The notes: a model not told the origin generated them from the sequence alone. A DNA stretch of 64,000 nucleotides from Polytrichum commune (GCA_950295325.1 OX485805.1:52290758-52354757); one strand, 5' to 3'; numbered from the stretch's first letter, positions 34,847-48,118 are shown. Numbers and translations: made by a program.

Positions 34847-36310
34847 TTATTTCTTAGCTCCAGAGGCTGAGAGAACTTGTTGAATGCGGCCGATGAGGTC
34901 GTCCGCTTTCAGTGCACCCTCCTGCACAAATCAAAAAACACTTTTCCCTTAATCCATGTGGGGTGAGGACTTGCTGCCGTACTTGTGCAAAAGCAATACA
35001 AGAGATTTCTAAAGCGATACATCTCCCAAATCTTAAACACAGAAGTGCTCGCTAAAGTCTATCCTGCATTCAGCTTACAATTCTTTCAACCTCCTTTCCA
35101 TTTTCAAAGAGCACCAATGTGGGAAGCGCATAGACGTTGAAGCGGGTGGCAAGGTTTGGATACTTCTCAGTGTCTATCTTCACCTGCCATGACCGCACAC
35201 CAGGCACTCAGTATCATTTGATAAACATTGAAAAACCTCACAACAAATCCTGCCCTGAATATCCACCATTACCATGCAACTCTATAATCACCAATAACTT
35301 AATCTCCAATAACTACAACTCTATACACAAGAATCAAAGGGAATGTAACTTACGACGCGAATCTTGTCTTTCAAGGCGCCACTGACCTCACCAAGGATTG
35401 GCACCATAAGCTGGCATGGCCCACACCTTCACACACATCCACTCACCTCAGTTTCGGAGAAGAACAGGAAATTGAAGAGGATAGAGAATGTGTGTTCAGC
35501 AAATCCAAGCGAAACTAGAGCATTCAAGTACAAGAATCAATATACCACAACATCTTCTTTGCAGTTGGGATTAAGCATAATGAATCTAAAATTTGGACAG
35601 CGTTGAGGAACAAAGGAGTGTTGTACCAGGTTGCATAGAAATCCACCAGCACTGGCACATCGCACTTTTCAATCATGTCATCGAAGGACGAAAAGGTTTG
35701 CTTAGCTGCTTGCATCTGTAACGATTGCAAATCATTAGAACTATGTCAATAGATAGCTTTCAGCCATCGGATGCTGAATCCAATTTTAAAGGGAATCCTT
35801 GTTTTCCTGAGATTAACATGCTACATTTACATTGATGTCAAATCTGGGCAATCCCTCAGGTGAAAATTTACCGAATAACTCAATTCAGCCCTGAATGCCA
35901 CCTTGTCCACCCTCAAATCAAAGAAGCTGCTTCTTCCAGACGCTCAAAACCTTTATTGTGCAAGGATAACATTTTGTTCTTCATTGAAGGCGAAATAATT
36001 TGGAGTAGGTTTCGGAAAGGGTCTGAGGAATCAATCGAGGGTCCATCAATACCCGAAGATGTGGTCGAGCCGTTGCCGAGCGCTTGCCAAACATGCTCCT
36101 CCGCGGGTCACTCGAGCTCCGAATCGAAACAACAGCAGCAACACTGCCGGAAGCTGCAACATGTGACCTTTCCGAGCACCATCTCGGTTGCACTCCAAAA
36201 ATGGACGAAGAGGAATAGGACGAGGAGGAAGCTGAAACATCAGCACATGAAGCAATTCGCCCTGCCGCGCTTCCGACAGGCAGCAGCTCCATCAAAACTT
36301 GGCTTCCCAT
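34847..36310 (-). CDS. TRXY: Chloroplast thioredoxin, y type, five exons
   Basis: Exons on the minus strand: 36053-36310, 35627-35715, 35354-35426, 35079-35183 and 34847-34921 (stop TAA), all GT/AG, giving about 199 residues. Residues 1-86 are Ser/Ala/Arg-rich and look like a plastid transit peptide. The mature part reads AAKQTFSSFDDMIEK, VPVLVDFYATW, CGPCQLMVPIL, VKIDTEKYPNLA, YALPTLVLFENGKEVERI and EGALKADDLIGRI. The WCGPC redox site is at about residues 116-120, with an intron inside the Trp codon. The cis-Pro (ALPT) is near 161. y-type thioredoxins reduce plastid antioxidant targets such as 2-Cys peroxiredoxin. The y assignment rests on AKKQTF-, KIDTEKYP- and EGAL-like phrases recalled from Arabidopsis. 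An upstream in-frame ATG at 36433 would add an acidic, less transit-like extension. Confidence 0.9.
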
Positions 36311-38081
36311 CGCAAACTTCACCGAACTCCACACCAAACCTGCGTGTGTGACCTCGAAACTGCAGCCAGATTCAGGAGGCCAGAGAAATTCAATGCCCAG
36401 CGGTTTCTTATCCTCCGCGATGTGGAGAGACAATGATTATATCGATGCTGTTGCGACGCAGAGAGGGATTGAGCAAGGAATGAAGAAAGTGACAGTGACG
36501 GAAACCCTAATTGATGCTCTGCACATTCTGAGTCCTATCCACAATCACAACGGAAGCGCTCCGCTATGCATGTAGTTATATGATTTACAACTGTGGCATT
36601 ACTATTTGAAGAAAAATATTTTTTAAATGATTTGGTGGAGAACACGGAGTATGCCTTAATCATTTAAACTAATCAAGAAGCTATTTTTCTTTCTCGCATC
36701 TTAATGTTGTAATTGTTGACACTAAAAGTGGTGAGAATTTCCATCACATTTACATCAATACGCCGGATTCATGAAACTCTTGTTGATTGGTGGACATTTC
36801 AGTCTTGTTATTACAAGTGGCATTACATGAGGTACTAGGGCATTGTGGCGCGACTAGGACATTAAATGGGTGCATAATGCACTAGTTTAAGATTTTGGCA
36901 GTTAGGTTTCTTAATGGCAAGGCCCTACAGATCAAGTTTTCAAAAAAAAACATAAAAATGAAGGGGCCGTGCCCCCTCTAGTTCCCACCCTCGTAGTAAG
37001 GCCTTCATTTTCGAAAAGCCCGACCCGCATGACCTTATTGAATACGTAATGTTTGATAAGGTTTTACTTCCTTGGATGCGTTAAATCCTCCTAGTGATTG
37101 CATTTGCATCTTTCTTTGCATCCAAGTTATGGTGTAATTGTCATAATCTTCTAATCACACATATTGTAAGTTCTAATTCAACATCTCCAAGAGACACTTA
37201 CTCTTTGGCAATTGTCATAAACGAAGTCACATGAGACGGTGAGGAATCTATGAACAATATGGCACTCTTCCTCATACCAAAAAAATTTCAAGGGTTTTGA
37301 CAAGAGTGGGATGATACATACCCCATAGCATTCCAAGGGGGGGCCTTTCTGCCAAATATATTTGTGAAAGATGGCAATGGTGCCCATTAACTCCAGGAAC
37401 GCAAGAGCCATTTTAATGGTGGTGGTGGTGGGTTGGGGGAGGGGTGTGTGTGTAAATGATGGTTATCCTTGGAGATGCTCTTATGACTATACTACACATG
37501 TATTTAGTGTAACCCACACTATTTGTCATCAACCTATGTAAGTTATGTTACAACCATTGTTTGTGACAACCAAAAAAAAATTGGCATGGGACACTTGTTT
37601 CTATACAAGACATCATGAAGGCCATTGTAAATCAATTTCTAAAAACTTGGGAACTTCAAAAAGACAAACATGATCTAAATTGAGCATCTAGCTAAGGACT
37701 TTGTCGTTAAACTTTTCAAGGATGAGTGGGAGCCCCGCCATGATTGCGGTGCACCTCTCAACCTCAAATATGCATTTCAAACATACTATAATTCCAATTG
37801 TTACCAGCCGTTCCATTATAATAATATCGGCACACTCCTTCATCCGAGTTTTTTTAGCATGGATTTGCTAGTGTATTGCTCTAATGTCTGAATAAACATA
37901 GCATAATTTTGAATAAAATAACAATTTATTCCTTGCCCCATCCAACATACACACTTAGCTAAATAACATTATGAACATCATGTTCTAGTAAAATATATAT
38001 ACAAACTTACAAAAACCTATCACAAAGTCGTATAATATAGTACTATAGTAGGAAGATGGAGGACGCTATCTCTGCCAATTA
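36311..38081. other. Upstream region of thioredoxin and intergenic DNA
   Basis: No gene was recognised. The segment just above 36310 is the probable 5' UTR and promoter of the thioredoxin gene. The rest is AT-rich with short ORFs. Confidence 0.4.
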
Positions 38082-38579
38082 GGGCCACTTCACACACAAG
38101 ACTGAGTGCCCGTGACCATTACACTTCAAGCAATCTCATTGGTGGAAAAGACGGAGCTGGTCCAAGTTCGCTTCACACTACGCTTGAGGGACCAATGGAG
38201 TATGCGAATGCAAGATGGATGTAAACTCTAAATGGATTTCTACATGGCATCGAATGGATCATGTTTCATGGTCACTTGGACTATTCTCAAAAACCACCTC
38301 TTGGAGGTAGGCCTAACACAACACCTGGAGACCATGGCACTCCGAACACTCACAACCGTTAATTTATTCTATTTTATCATGTGAAGGACCCGTGTGAATA
38401 GAATTTCAGTGAAATAGCATTTGGTTGAGGACCTAGTCACATATGCCTTCACACTACACTTGAGGATCCGTGACCACACTACATGATTTTGGAGGTGTGT
38501 TGGGACGGCCTTTGGACACTTTCTTTTGGGCTCTCACAATTTCATGGTCACGGCTCTTGGCTCGTGTGTGAAGTGGCCC
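38082..38579. mobile_element. Harbinger-type MITE, 498 bp
   Basis: The ends are mirrored: GGGCCACTTCACACACAAG on the left and GGGCCACTTCACACACGAG from the right. They are flanked by TTA on both sides (38079-38081 and 38580-38582). The GGGCCACTT start also resembles the termini of the element at 13.58 kb. Internal subterminal motifs (cgtgacca, cttcacacta-cttgagg) are repeated in both orientations. It is non-coding. Confidence 0.85.
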
Positions 38580-38744
38580 TTAGTCTGTCCATGCATTCTT
38601 TGAAATGCGAAGAAAAGTGTGCACTCAAGGTTAAAACCAATGCTTGGAGATTTGCCTATAAATTTTTTGCACCAAAACTCAACAAGTACCGACCAATTTG
38701 ATGTTGCAAAGTGCAATCCATCCAGAAGGGAACAATGACCGCGG

Positions 38745-38960
38745 AGATTTTGGGCATAATCAGTCAAGATCCTATTGTTTCGAAGTTGAACTGGTTACAT
38801 GTTGATTATCTTGCAGTTTTTCTTTGTTGATTTGAGGCATATATCATAAATTCCTCTACAATGATCAGTATTTTTCATGAAGTCTTGAACTTTAACTAGC
38901 TATTTCTCAAACTCAACCTCTGCATATGTAACTAGCGGTAGGTTCTCCCTGTCCATTGAA
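38745..38960. repeat. Dispersed repeat family B, copy 3 (uninterrupted)
   Basis: It reads gagattttgggcataatc, gtcaagatcct, ggttacatgttgat, ttctttgttgatttgagg, tttctcaaactcaacc and aactagcggtaggttctccc. It is co-linear with the copies at 6.5 and 7.25 kb and has no fold-back insertion at ttacat. Confidence 0.78.
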
Positions 38961-38994
38961 AGGGAACTTAGCAATCTTTCAGACCTTGGACAAC

Positions 38995-39460
38995 TGCCAA
39001 AATAACTATACTTAACTATATTTTTATCAATGCATTTTAGGGAACAACTATAGATAACTAGAAAAATTTAAGACCGGATTCAAGAAGAAACTATAGTTAA
39101 CTAGAAAAAATTCAAGTATTATTATATATTTGAAGAAGTTCGCCTCTTGATTTGCTTCAGTTTTTAATATTTTCGGGCCACTGAGGATCATCAAGAAATG
39201 CCTTTATATGGTCACTCACAATGTTGGGCTCCATAATAACCTCCATGTAAACCACCAACACAAATAACACGCTAGTGACATTACGACATTACAACATAAT
39301 TCTGTGAACAAGTTGCGATCAATTTTAGTTAATTACATATTTAGTTAAGTAGATATAACTATAGTTAACTAGATTTTTCGGGAGGCCAAATTTAAAACAA
39401 CTATAGTTAACTACATTTTTTGCTAGGTCAAATCGCGAACAACTATAGTTACAAAAGGCA
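38995..39460. repeat. Cluster of the palindromic decamer aactatagtt
   Basis: Four exact copies of AACTATAGTT, usually followed by aacta(g/c), occur at about 39098, 39358, 39396 and 39440. Degenerate copies lie near 39003 and 39045. The decamer equals its own reverse complement. The surrounding sequence is AT-rich and non-coding. Confidence 0.6.
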
Positions 39461-40762
39461 ACTAGTAAACTAATAGTTCAATTAAGGTAGAGGGTGCTAA
39501 AACCAACACCCCAGCCAAAACCAACACCTATAAACGCCTCCCAATTGCCAACACTTTATTACCTTAAACCGTTTCCCGTGATGTAGGAGTGTCCAAGATC
39601 ACGGAGCAAGGGTTTTAGGTTCCATTAGTGGTGCTACCTCATAATGGCCTTCACTACCTCTGTGTAGGGTAGGTAATGGGCTCCACTCTATCTCAGGTTT
39701 GTTCAAGGTGGGATTAGTGTGGCTTGTCAATGCCTTTTCTAGCCATTCTATTCACAAAGCACAAAGGGGTCATTTCCCAGGATGGTGGGAGGGGGTTGGT
39801 TCCTGAGATGCAAGGTGATGGTTTTGTAAGTGAACTAGGTGGGATCGTGAAGGTGACCATGTGGCTTTGCATACCCATTACTCCTTGGGCTTTGATGTAG
39901 TCTGGTTCTAGTACCCAACTATGTTGCATTGGTTCTAGGCAATGAGAGTGGGGGTCCTCATCATATGCAAGGTCATCATACACATGGCCTATATATTGGT
40001 TTAAGGAAACTAGTGGTTATGACTTTGAATATTCATCAAATATCTAATTGAGGCTACAATTTTTTTCTTCTTGATACCTATGTTTAGAACAAAGGCTATT
40101 ATGAATATATATTTTTTATATCGATCATGTAGCCATATGTATATTCAGCTGAAGTTCTTCGATCTGCACTTTTAAACAGAACTGAGTGTGGGCTTATTTA
40201 ACTAGATCACACCATTGGCGTCCACATAATTTCTTGCTGAATCCAGTAAGTTTGGAGCTCGAAAACAAATGTTTTAGGAGCTCGAATGTTGTGGGCTTTT
40301 TTAAGGGCCAGCGAGGTCTTCATGCCAAGTGGACAGGGCTAAACAGCCAATGAAAAGGTGCCACATGGCGTACAGCTTGGCCGCCACATGGAGGGTCCGT
40401 GTGGATGGAAGCTTTGTGAAGTTAGGATTGTTCACACAAATTTCCAGACCATGGGGTGCACCTTTCAATGCATTTCTATGTGAGTGCACATGAGTGGAGT
40501 TTGTGGAGACAATTATCTTACAAAAAGTACTTAGTCTGTGTATATTGTTAGATGCCGAGATTTATGTATATGGGAGGGCTTTGAGGATCTGGAATTCATT
40601 TACTCATGAATGAATGACAATGGCATGGAAAAATGCAATTGTGTTGGTGCTGCCATGGATGAACAATAGAGATAATCTGTTAATATATGGCTAGAGGGAT
40701 ACAATAATCTCAAACGTGGTGACGGTGAACTTTGTACTTCCACGATATACATATGGCAACGG
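39461..40762. other. Intergenic, no gene recognised
   Basis: Only short ORFs. The LTR retrotransposon begins at the right end. Confidence 0.45.
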
Positions 40763-41921
40763 TGTCGTGATGTAAATACGTACACTATATAGATGTGTAC
40801 GTATTTAATATTGCATTGTGAATCTTGGTCTTGGAGAAAAATAATAAAGAATAGAAGTAGATTACTTTTTTTATTTACTCATAGTTTATTTTAGTTATCA
40901 TTACCTAAGGATAGAAGTGGATAGAAGTTGCTTACCTTTATGTTTACTCATAGTTACTTTTAGTTACCTTTACCAAATGATAGAAATAGATTACCTTTTT
41001 ATTTACTCATAGTTTATTTTTGTCTTTTAGTTATCTTGAGTTACTTTGGACCAATGGGTGATTAGAAGCCATGTGATGAGGATAAGAGAGAACTTTGTCT
41101 CTCGCATGGATAGGGAGAGGTGGTGAAGGAAAGATGTTATGTGATTATTGAGGGAGAGAAGTTGTGGAGAGAGAGAGAAGTGGATTGGAAGCTCACGGTG
41201 TGAGTTGTTTTTGAGAAGAATATGAAATAAAATACGAGGGATTTGTAATTCATGAGAGATCTCACTTGTTGTTTTGGAAGTTAGCAATCAAGATTTGTGT
41301 TTGTTTGAGTGGAGGGAAGTCTGTTGGTTCTTAAAAGAAGAGCTGAGACTTCGACCAACCATAGAAGACGGACAGATTAAAGAATTGAAGGCTTCAAGAC
41401 TCGAATGTGTGGTTGTTTGTGGCACGTTGTCTTTTTCTTGTGTGTGTGATTCCAAGCCGGTTTTGGAGGCTAGTTGCATTTCATTTCTGCATCGTAATTT
41501 GTTTCCTGTGTGACAACGAAGTGGGATTAATCACCCACAAGGTTGTTTGTGACAACGAAGTGGGATTAATCACCCACAAGGTTGTTTTCTGTCGTTCCCA
41601 CTGGTGAGGCGCGATTGCTGGTCACCGTGGGTTTGAAAGTTTAGGAGCCAATATTTCGGACGTCAGCTCGTGTTCTGACGTCCCGTTTTACCCGTCCGAA
41701 GCTGTGGTTTCTTATCACACTACCCTTACCCTTTATCCATATAGAGCCACAACAGGATAGGTCGACGGGAAAGAGGTTGAAGATTAGAAGAAATTGAAGA
41801 AATTGAAGACTAGAAGACCGGAAGATTCGATTGAAGATCAGAAGATTCGACGGGTCTGATAAAATCTAGTTGCAGCCAGAAGCCCAACGCTTTCCCAAGG
41901 CGGAACCCTCTCTACCCGACA
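40763..41921 (+). repeat. 5' LTR of the Ty3/gypsy element
   Basis: Starts tgtcgtgatgtaaat and ends ctctctacccgaca. It contains a 36-bp direct duplication (acaacgaagtgggatta and what follows) near 41513-41585. It matches the 3' LTR essentially base for base apart from one extra 9-bp unit near 41790. Confidence 0.96.
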
Positions 41922-41941
41922 TTTGGTGCTTCCACTGAGAG

Positions 41942-43100
41942 GTGTTTTGGGGCAACTGGATAAACATCGCGATGGCAGATTCTGAGGGGATAGGTGGTGC
42001 CGGCGGAAAAGGCGGCGGTGGAACCCAAGTTCCCATGGAGGACCTTCTTGGGGCGTTAGCCTTGTTCATGGAGCAGCATCGAACCAATCAAGGAGGACAA
42101 GGGGCCACGAAGGCTCTTAAAACGGTTGTTGCTAATATTGGGAGATTTGATGGCAAGAACATCTCTAAGTTCTTGCGGGTGTACATCTGTGAGATGGAAG
42201 TACACCAAGTTGGTGAGGACCGCATGTCTGAGACATTTGACATGGCGGTTGTGCCTGAAATTCGTGAACGGGTGAGAGAAATTCGTGAGCGGTCACAATC
42301 ATGGAGTGAATTTGCTGAGCTTCTTCGAGATGAATATTTTGAAGAAGACTCAGAAAGAATGACTAAGAGATCTTTTCTTGAGTGGGTGGAGCGGCGACCT
42401 GGAGACAACATGAGCCCAAATGAGTTGCTGAAAGATTTCGAGAAGAAGTTTAGCCAATTACCTTTGGCAGAAAGACATCTCCTAGAGACTAGGAAGGCAG
42501 AGTTATTTCTTCAAGCTGCTGACGAAGGACTTGAAGATAGGCTTCTCTTACTTCTTGGAGATCGCACGACAGAAGGTGGTTTCACCAACGATTGGAGGAG
42601 GGTAGAGGAGACAGTTACTCTCTTGGCCAAACAACGACGTGTAAGGTCAAGGGGTATTGGAGCAAGAATTGATGTGGAGCCTATTCAGACTCCAAGGGCT
42701 CCTAGGCTGTCGGCTGATTCAACACCTTCCATAGCTCCAGGATCCATATTTAGAGCTACAAAGCCAAGTGAAGGAAATACCCTTGAAGACCTTATCAAGG
42801 GATTTCAAGAACTCAAAGTTGAGTTTGGTGAACTTAAGAAGGCTAGAGGGGCTTCTTCTTCTCAACGATCGGAAGAAGGACGAAAATATGCTAGGAGGTG
42901 TGTTTGGTGTGATGAAGAGACTGAGCATACTTTGAGAGGATGTGAGTCCTATGAAGAAGCCCTTAAGAATGATCTTGTCATCTACAAAGATGGGAAGATT
43001 CATGATGCAGCTTCCAATTCTCCATTGAGGACTAACTTCGGGAAAGGGGGAATGAAGAAGTTAATGGAAGAGAAGATGACAAGAACCAACCGTGTGCAAG
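41942..43100 (+). other. gag: Ty3/gypsy part: gag-like region
   Basis: The first long frame after the primer site. It has a Gly-rich start, then NIGRFDGKNISKFLRVY, a typical opening of the retrotransposon gag fold. Helical charged sequence follows, and a Cys/His segment (RRCVWCDEETEHTLRGC) that looks like a zinc knuckle. Gag forms the particle that packages the RNA. Confidence 0.75.
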
Positions 43101-43949
43101 TGCATGGAGCTGAAACGTATCATGTTTAAGTGGAACAATACTCAGTTGGTGTTTCATCTACTCAATCACATGTTCAAATGAAGAGGGGGGCTCAAGCCAT
43201 TAGAAGAGCAACTGGATGGGAGGATCCTGTTGATGCAAACAGTATCAATGTCTTTTTGAATGAAGGAAAGCACCATGATGACTTGCATGATGCTTCAGTT
43301 GAAGAAAAACGTGTGAGATTTGATGTTGAGGATGAAGAGGAGCCAATGTCTAAAAGAAGGCCTCCAGTAAACAATGATCCTGCAAAAGAAATGAGGAGAA
43401 AAATCCCTACAAGGTCAAAGTCAGCCAATCCTGACATTGTACACCCAGGAGATGGACCACTTCCTGATAAAGAGTGGGGACAGTCTAGTGGCAGCAAAAA
43501 AGACAAAGAAAAGGAGGATGTAAGCAAGACCAAAGCAAAGACACCTGCTTACAAACTCCAATCAGACATTGAGACTTCCATTGACTTGAAGGGGGTATTG
43601 GAAGAAAGAATCTTGGATGCCAAGATTGAATTCACCTTGAGGGAGGCTCTTGGCATAGCCAAGAAAGATTTCCATGAGCTAATCATCGACATCATCAAAA
43701 GGAAGAGACAAATGACAGCTGAGGCTGTAATGGTGACTGCCTTAGACACCCACATGACCGAAGATGAAGAAATGGCGATTGGTGAGGTATTTGCTATGAT
43801 GAGTGATCCAGTAGTTGAAGATGGTGAGGCTCTAGCAAATGATCAAGAGAAGGGGAAGATCACATTTTCAACAAATCAAGAGAATGTTGAAGCAAATACC
43901 TGCGGAGTAAAGATTGAAACTCTGAATGAAGAAACTCCAAAGGTTGAGG

Positions 43950-44480
43950 TACAAACTTTTGAATGTACCTCTGATCATTCTCTTATGAAAAGAAGTGAAG
44001 AAAAAACCGAATTTGATCAATTGTTTTGGGCAAGGGCCACCACTGAGACAAAGGTGAAGCTTGGAGGATTGGATGACCCCATTTTAGCCCTTGTTGACCA
44101 TGGTTCAGAGATCAATATTATGTCTCGTGATATTTATGAGAAAGGCAAATGGCCAATTGATACAGACCATGGCTGGATCATGAGAGCAGCCAATACTGGG
44201 CGGACTCGATTGTATGGAGCTTGTCCTGCAGTTCCTACGAAGATTGGAGATGTAGAGGTTGAACAAAATTTCTTTGTTCAAAATCTTAGTGCTTACCCGG
44301 TACTCTTGGGCCAACCTTTCATCACTGCTTCACGAATGGAAACCAAAGTTTTGGATGATGGGTCTCATTATGCCCGAATTCGGAGTGTGGATGGAAGGAA
44401 ATCAGTGCAATTCTTGACGGTGAAGCCTGACAATGAGAGACACCGACTCCAACTAAGGGAGAATCCGCTACCGACATCTC
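43950..44480 (+). other. Ty3/gypsy part: aspartic protease-like region
   Basis: ILALVDHGSEINIMSRDIY followed by a beta-rich segment ending YPVLLGQPFI has the shape of a retropepsin fold (active-site loop, then the hydrophobic-Gly-hydrophobic turn). Before it lies a charged linker rich in Glu and Lys. Confidence 0.7.
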
Positions 44481-45049
44481 CAAACTTTCAGGATTTCTAG
44501 AGAGCACACGTGGAATGAGGGGAGCCACGGGTGCTATGGAAATTCATGCTACTAAATTCCCCAATGTAAATACCGATCTTAGGAGTGGAATTTTAGGTGT
44601 CACAGAGTGTGGATTTGTGAGCTTTACAAGTCTCAAAGACTTGGATCTTGTACATAAAAGATTTGCAAAGAAAATGGAGAAAAATTTCAAAAAGATGAAG
44701 GTTCTCTTGCCAGATGAATGTATCTCCGGAATTTATGAGGAGAATGGGTTACCAAATGATATTGTGCATCTCTTAGAGGATTTAGTTGAAGAAAATGATG
44801 TCATGGAGACAGTTGATTGTCTTATTGGCATTCACTCAAGTCAACTGTATCATGAGATTTCTCAAACAGTGACGATGCTTGGTGACTTCAAAACCAATGG
44901 GGTGAGACCGGAGGCAACAGTACATACAAAATACAAGATTGTTGCTAAGAAGGTGAAGCCAGTTGCAACTCAGCTACCCTTTGACACTGAGGAGCATATC
45001 AAACAAGCTGAGAATGAGCCAAGTTTGAGAGAAATGAGAAAGATTGGGC

Positions 45050-46600
45050 ACAAGTTTATTGAAGAAACTTTGGCAAGATTAAAGATTGGAGGAGATGTTT
45101 TTTTGACTGAGCCGGAGAAGAAGAAATTTCAAGACATGCTTTCTATGCATGGAAAGGCCTTCGCTTCTTCGCCATATGAGATTGGGTGTGTGCAACCAAG
45201 TGTTGTAGCACCAATGGTAATTTTCACGGTACCACATGTACCATGGGATTTGAAGCCTATACCTGTACCTAGGACTCTACTTCCAAAGCTTGTAGAGTTA
45301 CTCAAAGAAAAGATACGCATGGGCATACTTGAGCCTTCAATGGCTCCGTATTCAAACCGTTGGTTTACAGTGCCAAAGAAGTCAGGAGCACTTAGGTTCA
45401 TCCAAGATATGCAACCTGCCAACAATGTGACAATCAGAAACAAAGGATCCGGTCCAATTGTTGATGAAGTAGCAGAAGCATTTGCTGGACATGCTATCTA
45501 TTCCATTGGAGATCTATACTCTAGTTATGATCAGTTTCAATTAGCTACTGAGAGCAGAGATTTGACAACCATGAAGACTCCACTTGGATTAGTACGCATG
45601 TGTACGTTGCCTCAAGGTGCTACCAACTCGGTGGCGCATATGCAGAGTGCCATGAATCAGATTCTAAGAGACTTTGTACCTGAGAAGACGATACCCTTTG
45701 TGGATGACATTCCCATTAAAGGATGCGATGAGAAGAAGAAAGACTCGACAATCCAAGATGATGGTTGTAGAGCTTTTGTGAATGATCATATCAATGATGT
45801 AACCAAAATCTTAAGCAGACTCGAAGAGGTGAATTTGACCCTCTCCATTGACAAATCCAAGTTTGGGGTTGGTGAGATTTTGGTGGTTGGGCATTTATGT
45901 GGTTCCTATGGAAGGAAACCAAATCCTGAGAAGGTGAATGCTATAGGAAGAATGAAGGCATGTAGTAGTGTCACCGAAGTAAGGAGGTTTCTAGGAGCAT
46001 GTGTCTTCTATCAGATATGGATTCCTCATTTTGCTCATATATCAGAGCCTCTTTACAAGCTATTGCGCAAGAGAAATAAATTTCTTTGGCAACATGAGCA
46101 AGATATAGCTATGAGGGAGTTGAAGAAAATTTTAGAGTCACCACCGGTTCTAAAGCAAGTGAGCTATGATTGTGGAAGACCAGTAATTGTGACTGTTGAC
46201 ACAAGTCCAATTGCAATTGGATGGGCAATTGGACAAGATGATGAAGAAGGAAGGAGATTTGCTATCCGATTTGGAGCAAGGATCTTGACAGAGCGGCAAA
46301 GGGCTTATCCACAAGTGAAGAGAGAGTTATGGAGAGCTCTTACAGCTCTAAAGGCAGACATAAACTATTTGATTGGAGCAGAGGTGGTATTAGAAACGGA
46401 TTGTTTGCCTTTGTTGGGAATGATTACAAATTGCTCCACACCAGACATTGCAATGTTGCGATGGATTGCCTACATCAAATCTTTGAATCCTATTCTAGTG
46501 CATATTGAAGGCAAAAATAATAGTGTTGCCGATATGTTGTCTAGAGCTAGGTATTTTAAGGAGGAGGAGATGATGGCTCTTGAGAGTGAAGGAAAATTGT
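45050..46600 (+). other. Ty3/gypsy part: reverse transcriptase and RNase H
   Basis: RT motifs in order: MGILEPSMAPYSNRWF, ALRFIQDMQPAN, YSIGDLYSSYDQFQL, LPQGATNSVAHMQ, FVDDIPIKG, VVGHLCG and VRRFLGACVFYQIWIPH. RNase H follows, with VTVDTSPIAIGWAIG, KRELWRALTALKAD, VLETDCLPLLGM and NNSVADMLSR. FVDDIPIKG and GHLCG are hallmarks, from memory, of a gypsy lineage known from fungi and non-seed plants. Confidence 0.92.
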
Positions 46601-46709
46601 CACATGGAGGCTATGTGATGAGGATTGATGGAGAGAGTTAATCCAATTCAGCTTTACCTTTTGCGACCGAGCTTTATGAAGGAAAATTAAGAGATATTGG
46701 ACTTTACTT

Positions 46710-48070
46710 GAGTACAATGAAGCGGCAAGCGGGTTGGGTGGATAAGACATTCAAATCCATCAGACATCAATCCTATGGTTATCTGTTAAGAGATGGAGTT
46801 TTGTGGAAGAGAGCGAAAAAAACTGATCAAATGCCATTGAGAGTGGTTGGGGATTCTGAGACTAAAACCCAAGTTCTTAAAGAATTTCATGATTCACTTT
46901 GGGCTGGTCACAGAGGAGTTTGGGCCACTTATACAAAAATCAAGGAGAGATATTGGTGGAAGGGGCTATACAAAGATGTTGAAGAATTTGTATCATCTTG
47001 TGTAGTATGCCAATTGCAATCGAAGGTACGACATAGAGATGAGTTGCATCCTACTTATCCCATTGCAATCCATTTCCAATGGATGATTGATTTGGTTGCT
47101 ATGCCAAATGCAATGTGGGGAATGAAGTATCTTGTTTTAGCTAGAGAAGAACTTTCAAATTTTGTTGAAGGAAGAGCTTTGAGGACTAAGACAACAGAAA
47201 ATGTATGCCGATTTATACTTGAAGATATTTTTAGTCGGTATGGGAGCATTGGTAGGATGAGAGCTGACCGAGGAGAATTGAATGTCGCTGAAGCCAAAGA
47301 ATTTTTCAAGCGATATGGTGTGCAATTGAAGTTAACAACGGCTTACAATCCTGAGGCTAATGGCAAGATTGAGAGGGGACATTCTCCAATCATTCATGCA
47401 TTGGTTAAAGCTTGCAAGGGAAAACATAGTATTTGGCCAAAATTGCTACCATTTGCTCTATGGGCTGATAGAACCACACATAGCACAGTGACGGGTTACA
47501 TGCCTGTGGAGCTTTTATATGGACAAAAGCCAATGATGCCAGGGGAGGAAGATATTCCCACATGGGTTTTTCTTTCATGGGAGGATGGCATTAGTACAGA
47601 AAGATTGTTGGAGCTTCGTATACAACAACTTGAGAGATTGCCTGAAGACATTGCAATGGCATTGGAACGATTGAAGGTTGCAAGGCTTAGTAACAAGGAG
47701 CGGTTTGACAAGACGCACCGATTGAGGGTAAGGAAAATTGAAGAAGGAGATTGGGTACTTGTATTTGATAGTTCCTTGGAGAATCAACATAGCACGGTGC
47801 GCAAGTTTGCAAAGAGATGGTTTGGGCCTTATGTGGTGATCAAAGTGCATTCCAATGGCACTTATTCACTTCGCGAATTGGATGGGACTCTTCTACGAAC
47901 ACCTGTAGCTGGGAAAAGAGTTAAGGTTTTCAAAAGAAAAGATAGACGCTTTTACTATGAGGAGCTTGCAGAACTTATGGATCCAGACTCCCGAATTGAC
48001 GAAGACGAAACTCAAGGAGAGTATGAACCAACAGAAAATACATCAAACGATGACCAAGATGATGAAAAAG
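46710..48070 (+). other. Ty3/gypsy part: integrase
   Basis: A zinc-binding N-terminus (HDSLWAGHRGVWATYTKIKE then CVVCQLQSK) is followed by the rve catalytic core (IDLVAMPNAMWGMKYLVLA, RADRGELNVAEAKEF, YNPEANGKIERGH). A C-terminal DNA-binding segment (LRVRKIEEGDWVLVFDSS, KRWFGPYVVIKV) comes last. I see no chromodomain after it; the tail is acidic. Confidence 0.9.
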
Positions 48071-48118
48071 ACTAAATTTGGCACATACCGGAGGATGTGC
48101 AAGTTTAGAGGGGGTGAA

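Noticed and set aside
35860-36351. Plus-strand ORF of 163 codons opposite the thioredoxin first exon
   Set aside because: Antisense shadow; the minus strand gives a transit peptide spliced in phase to a thioredoxin.
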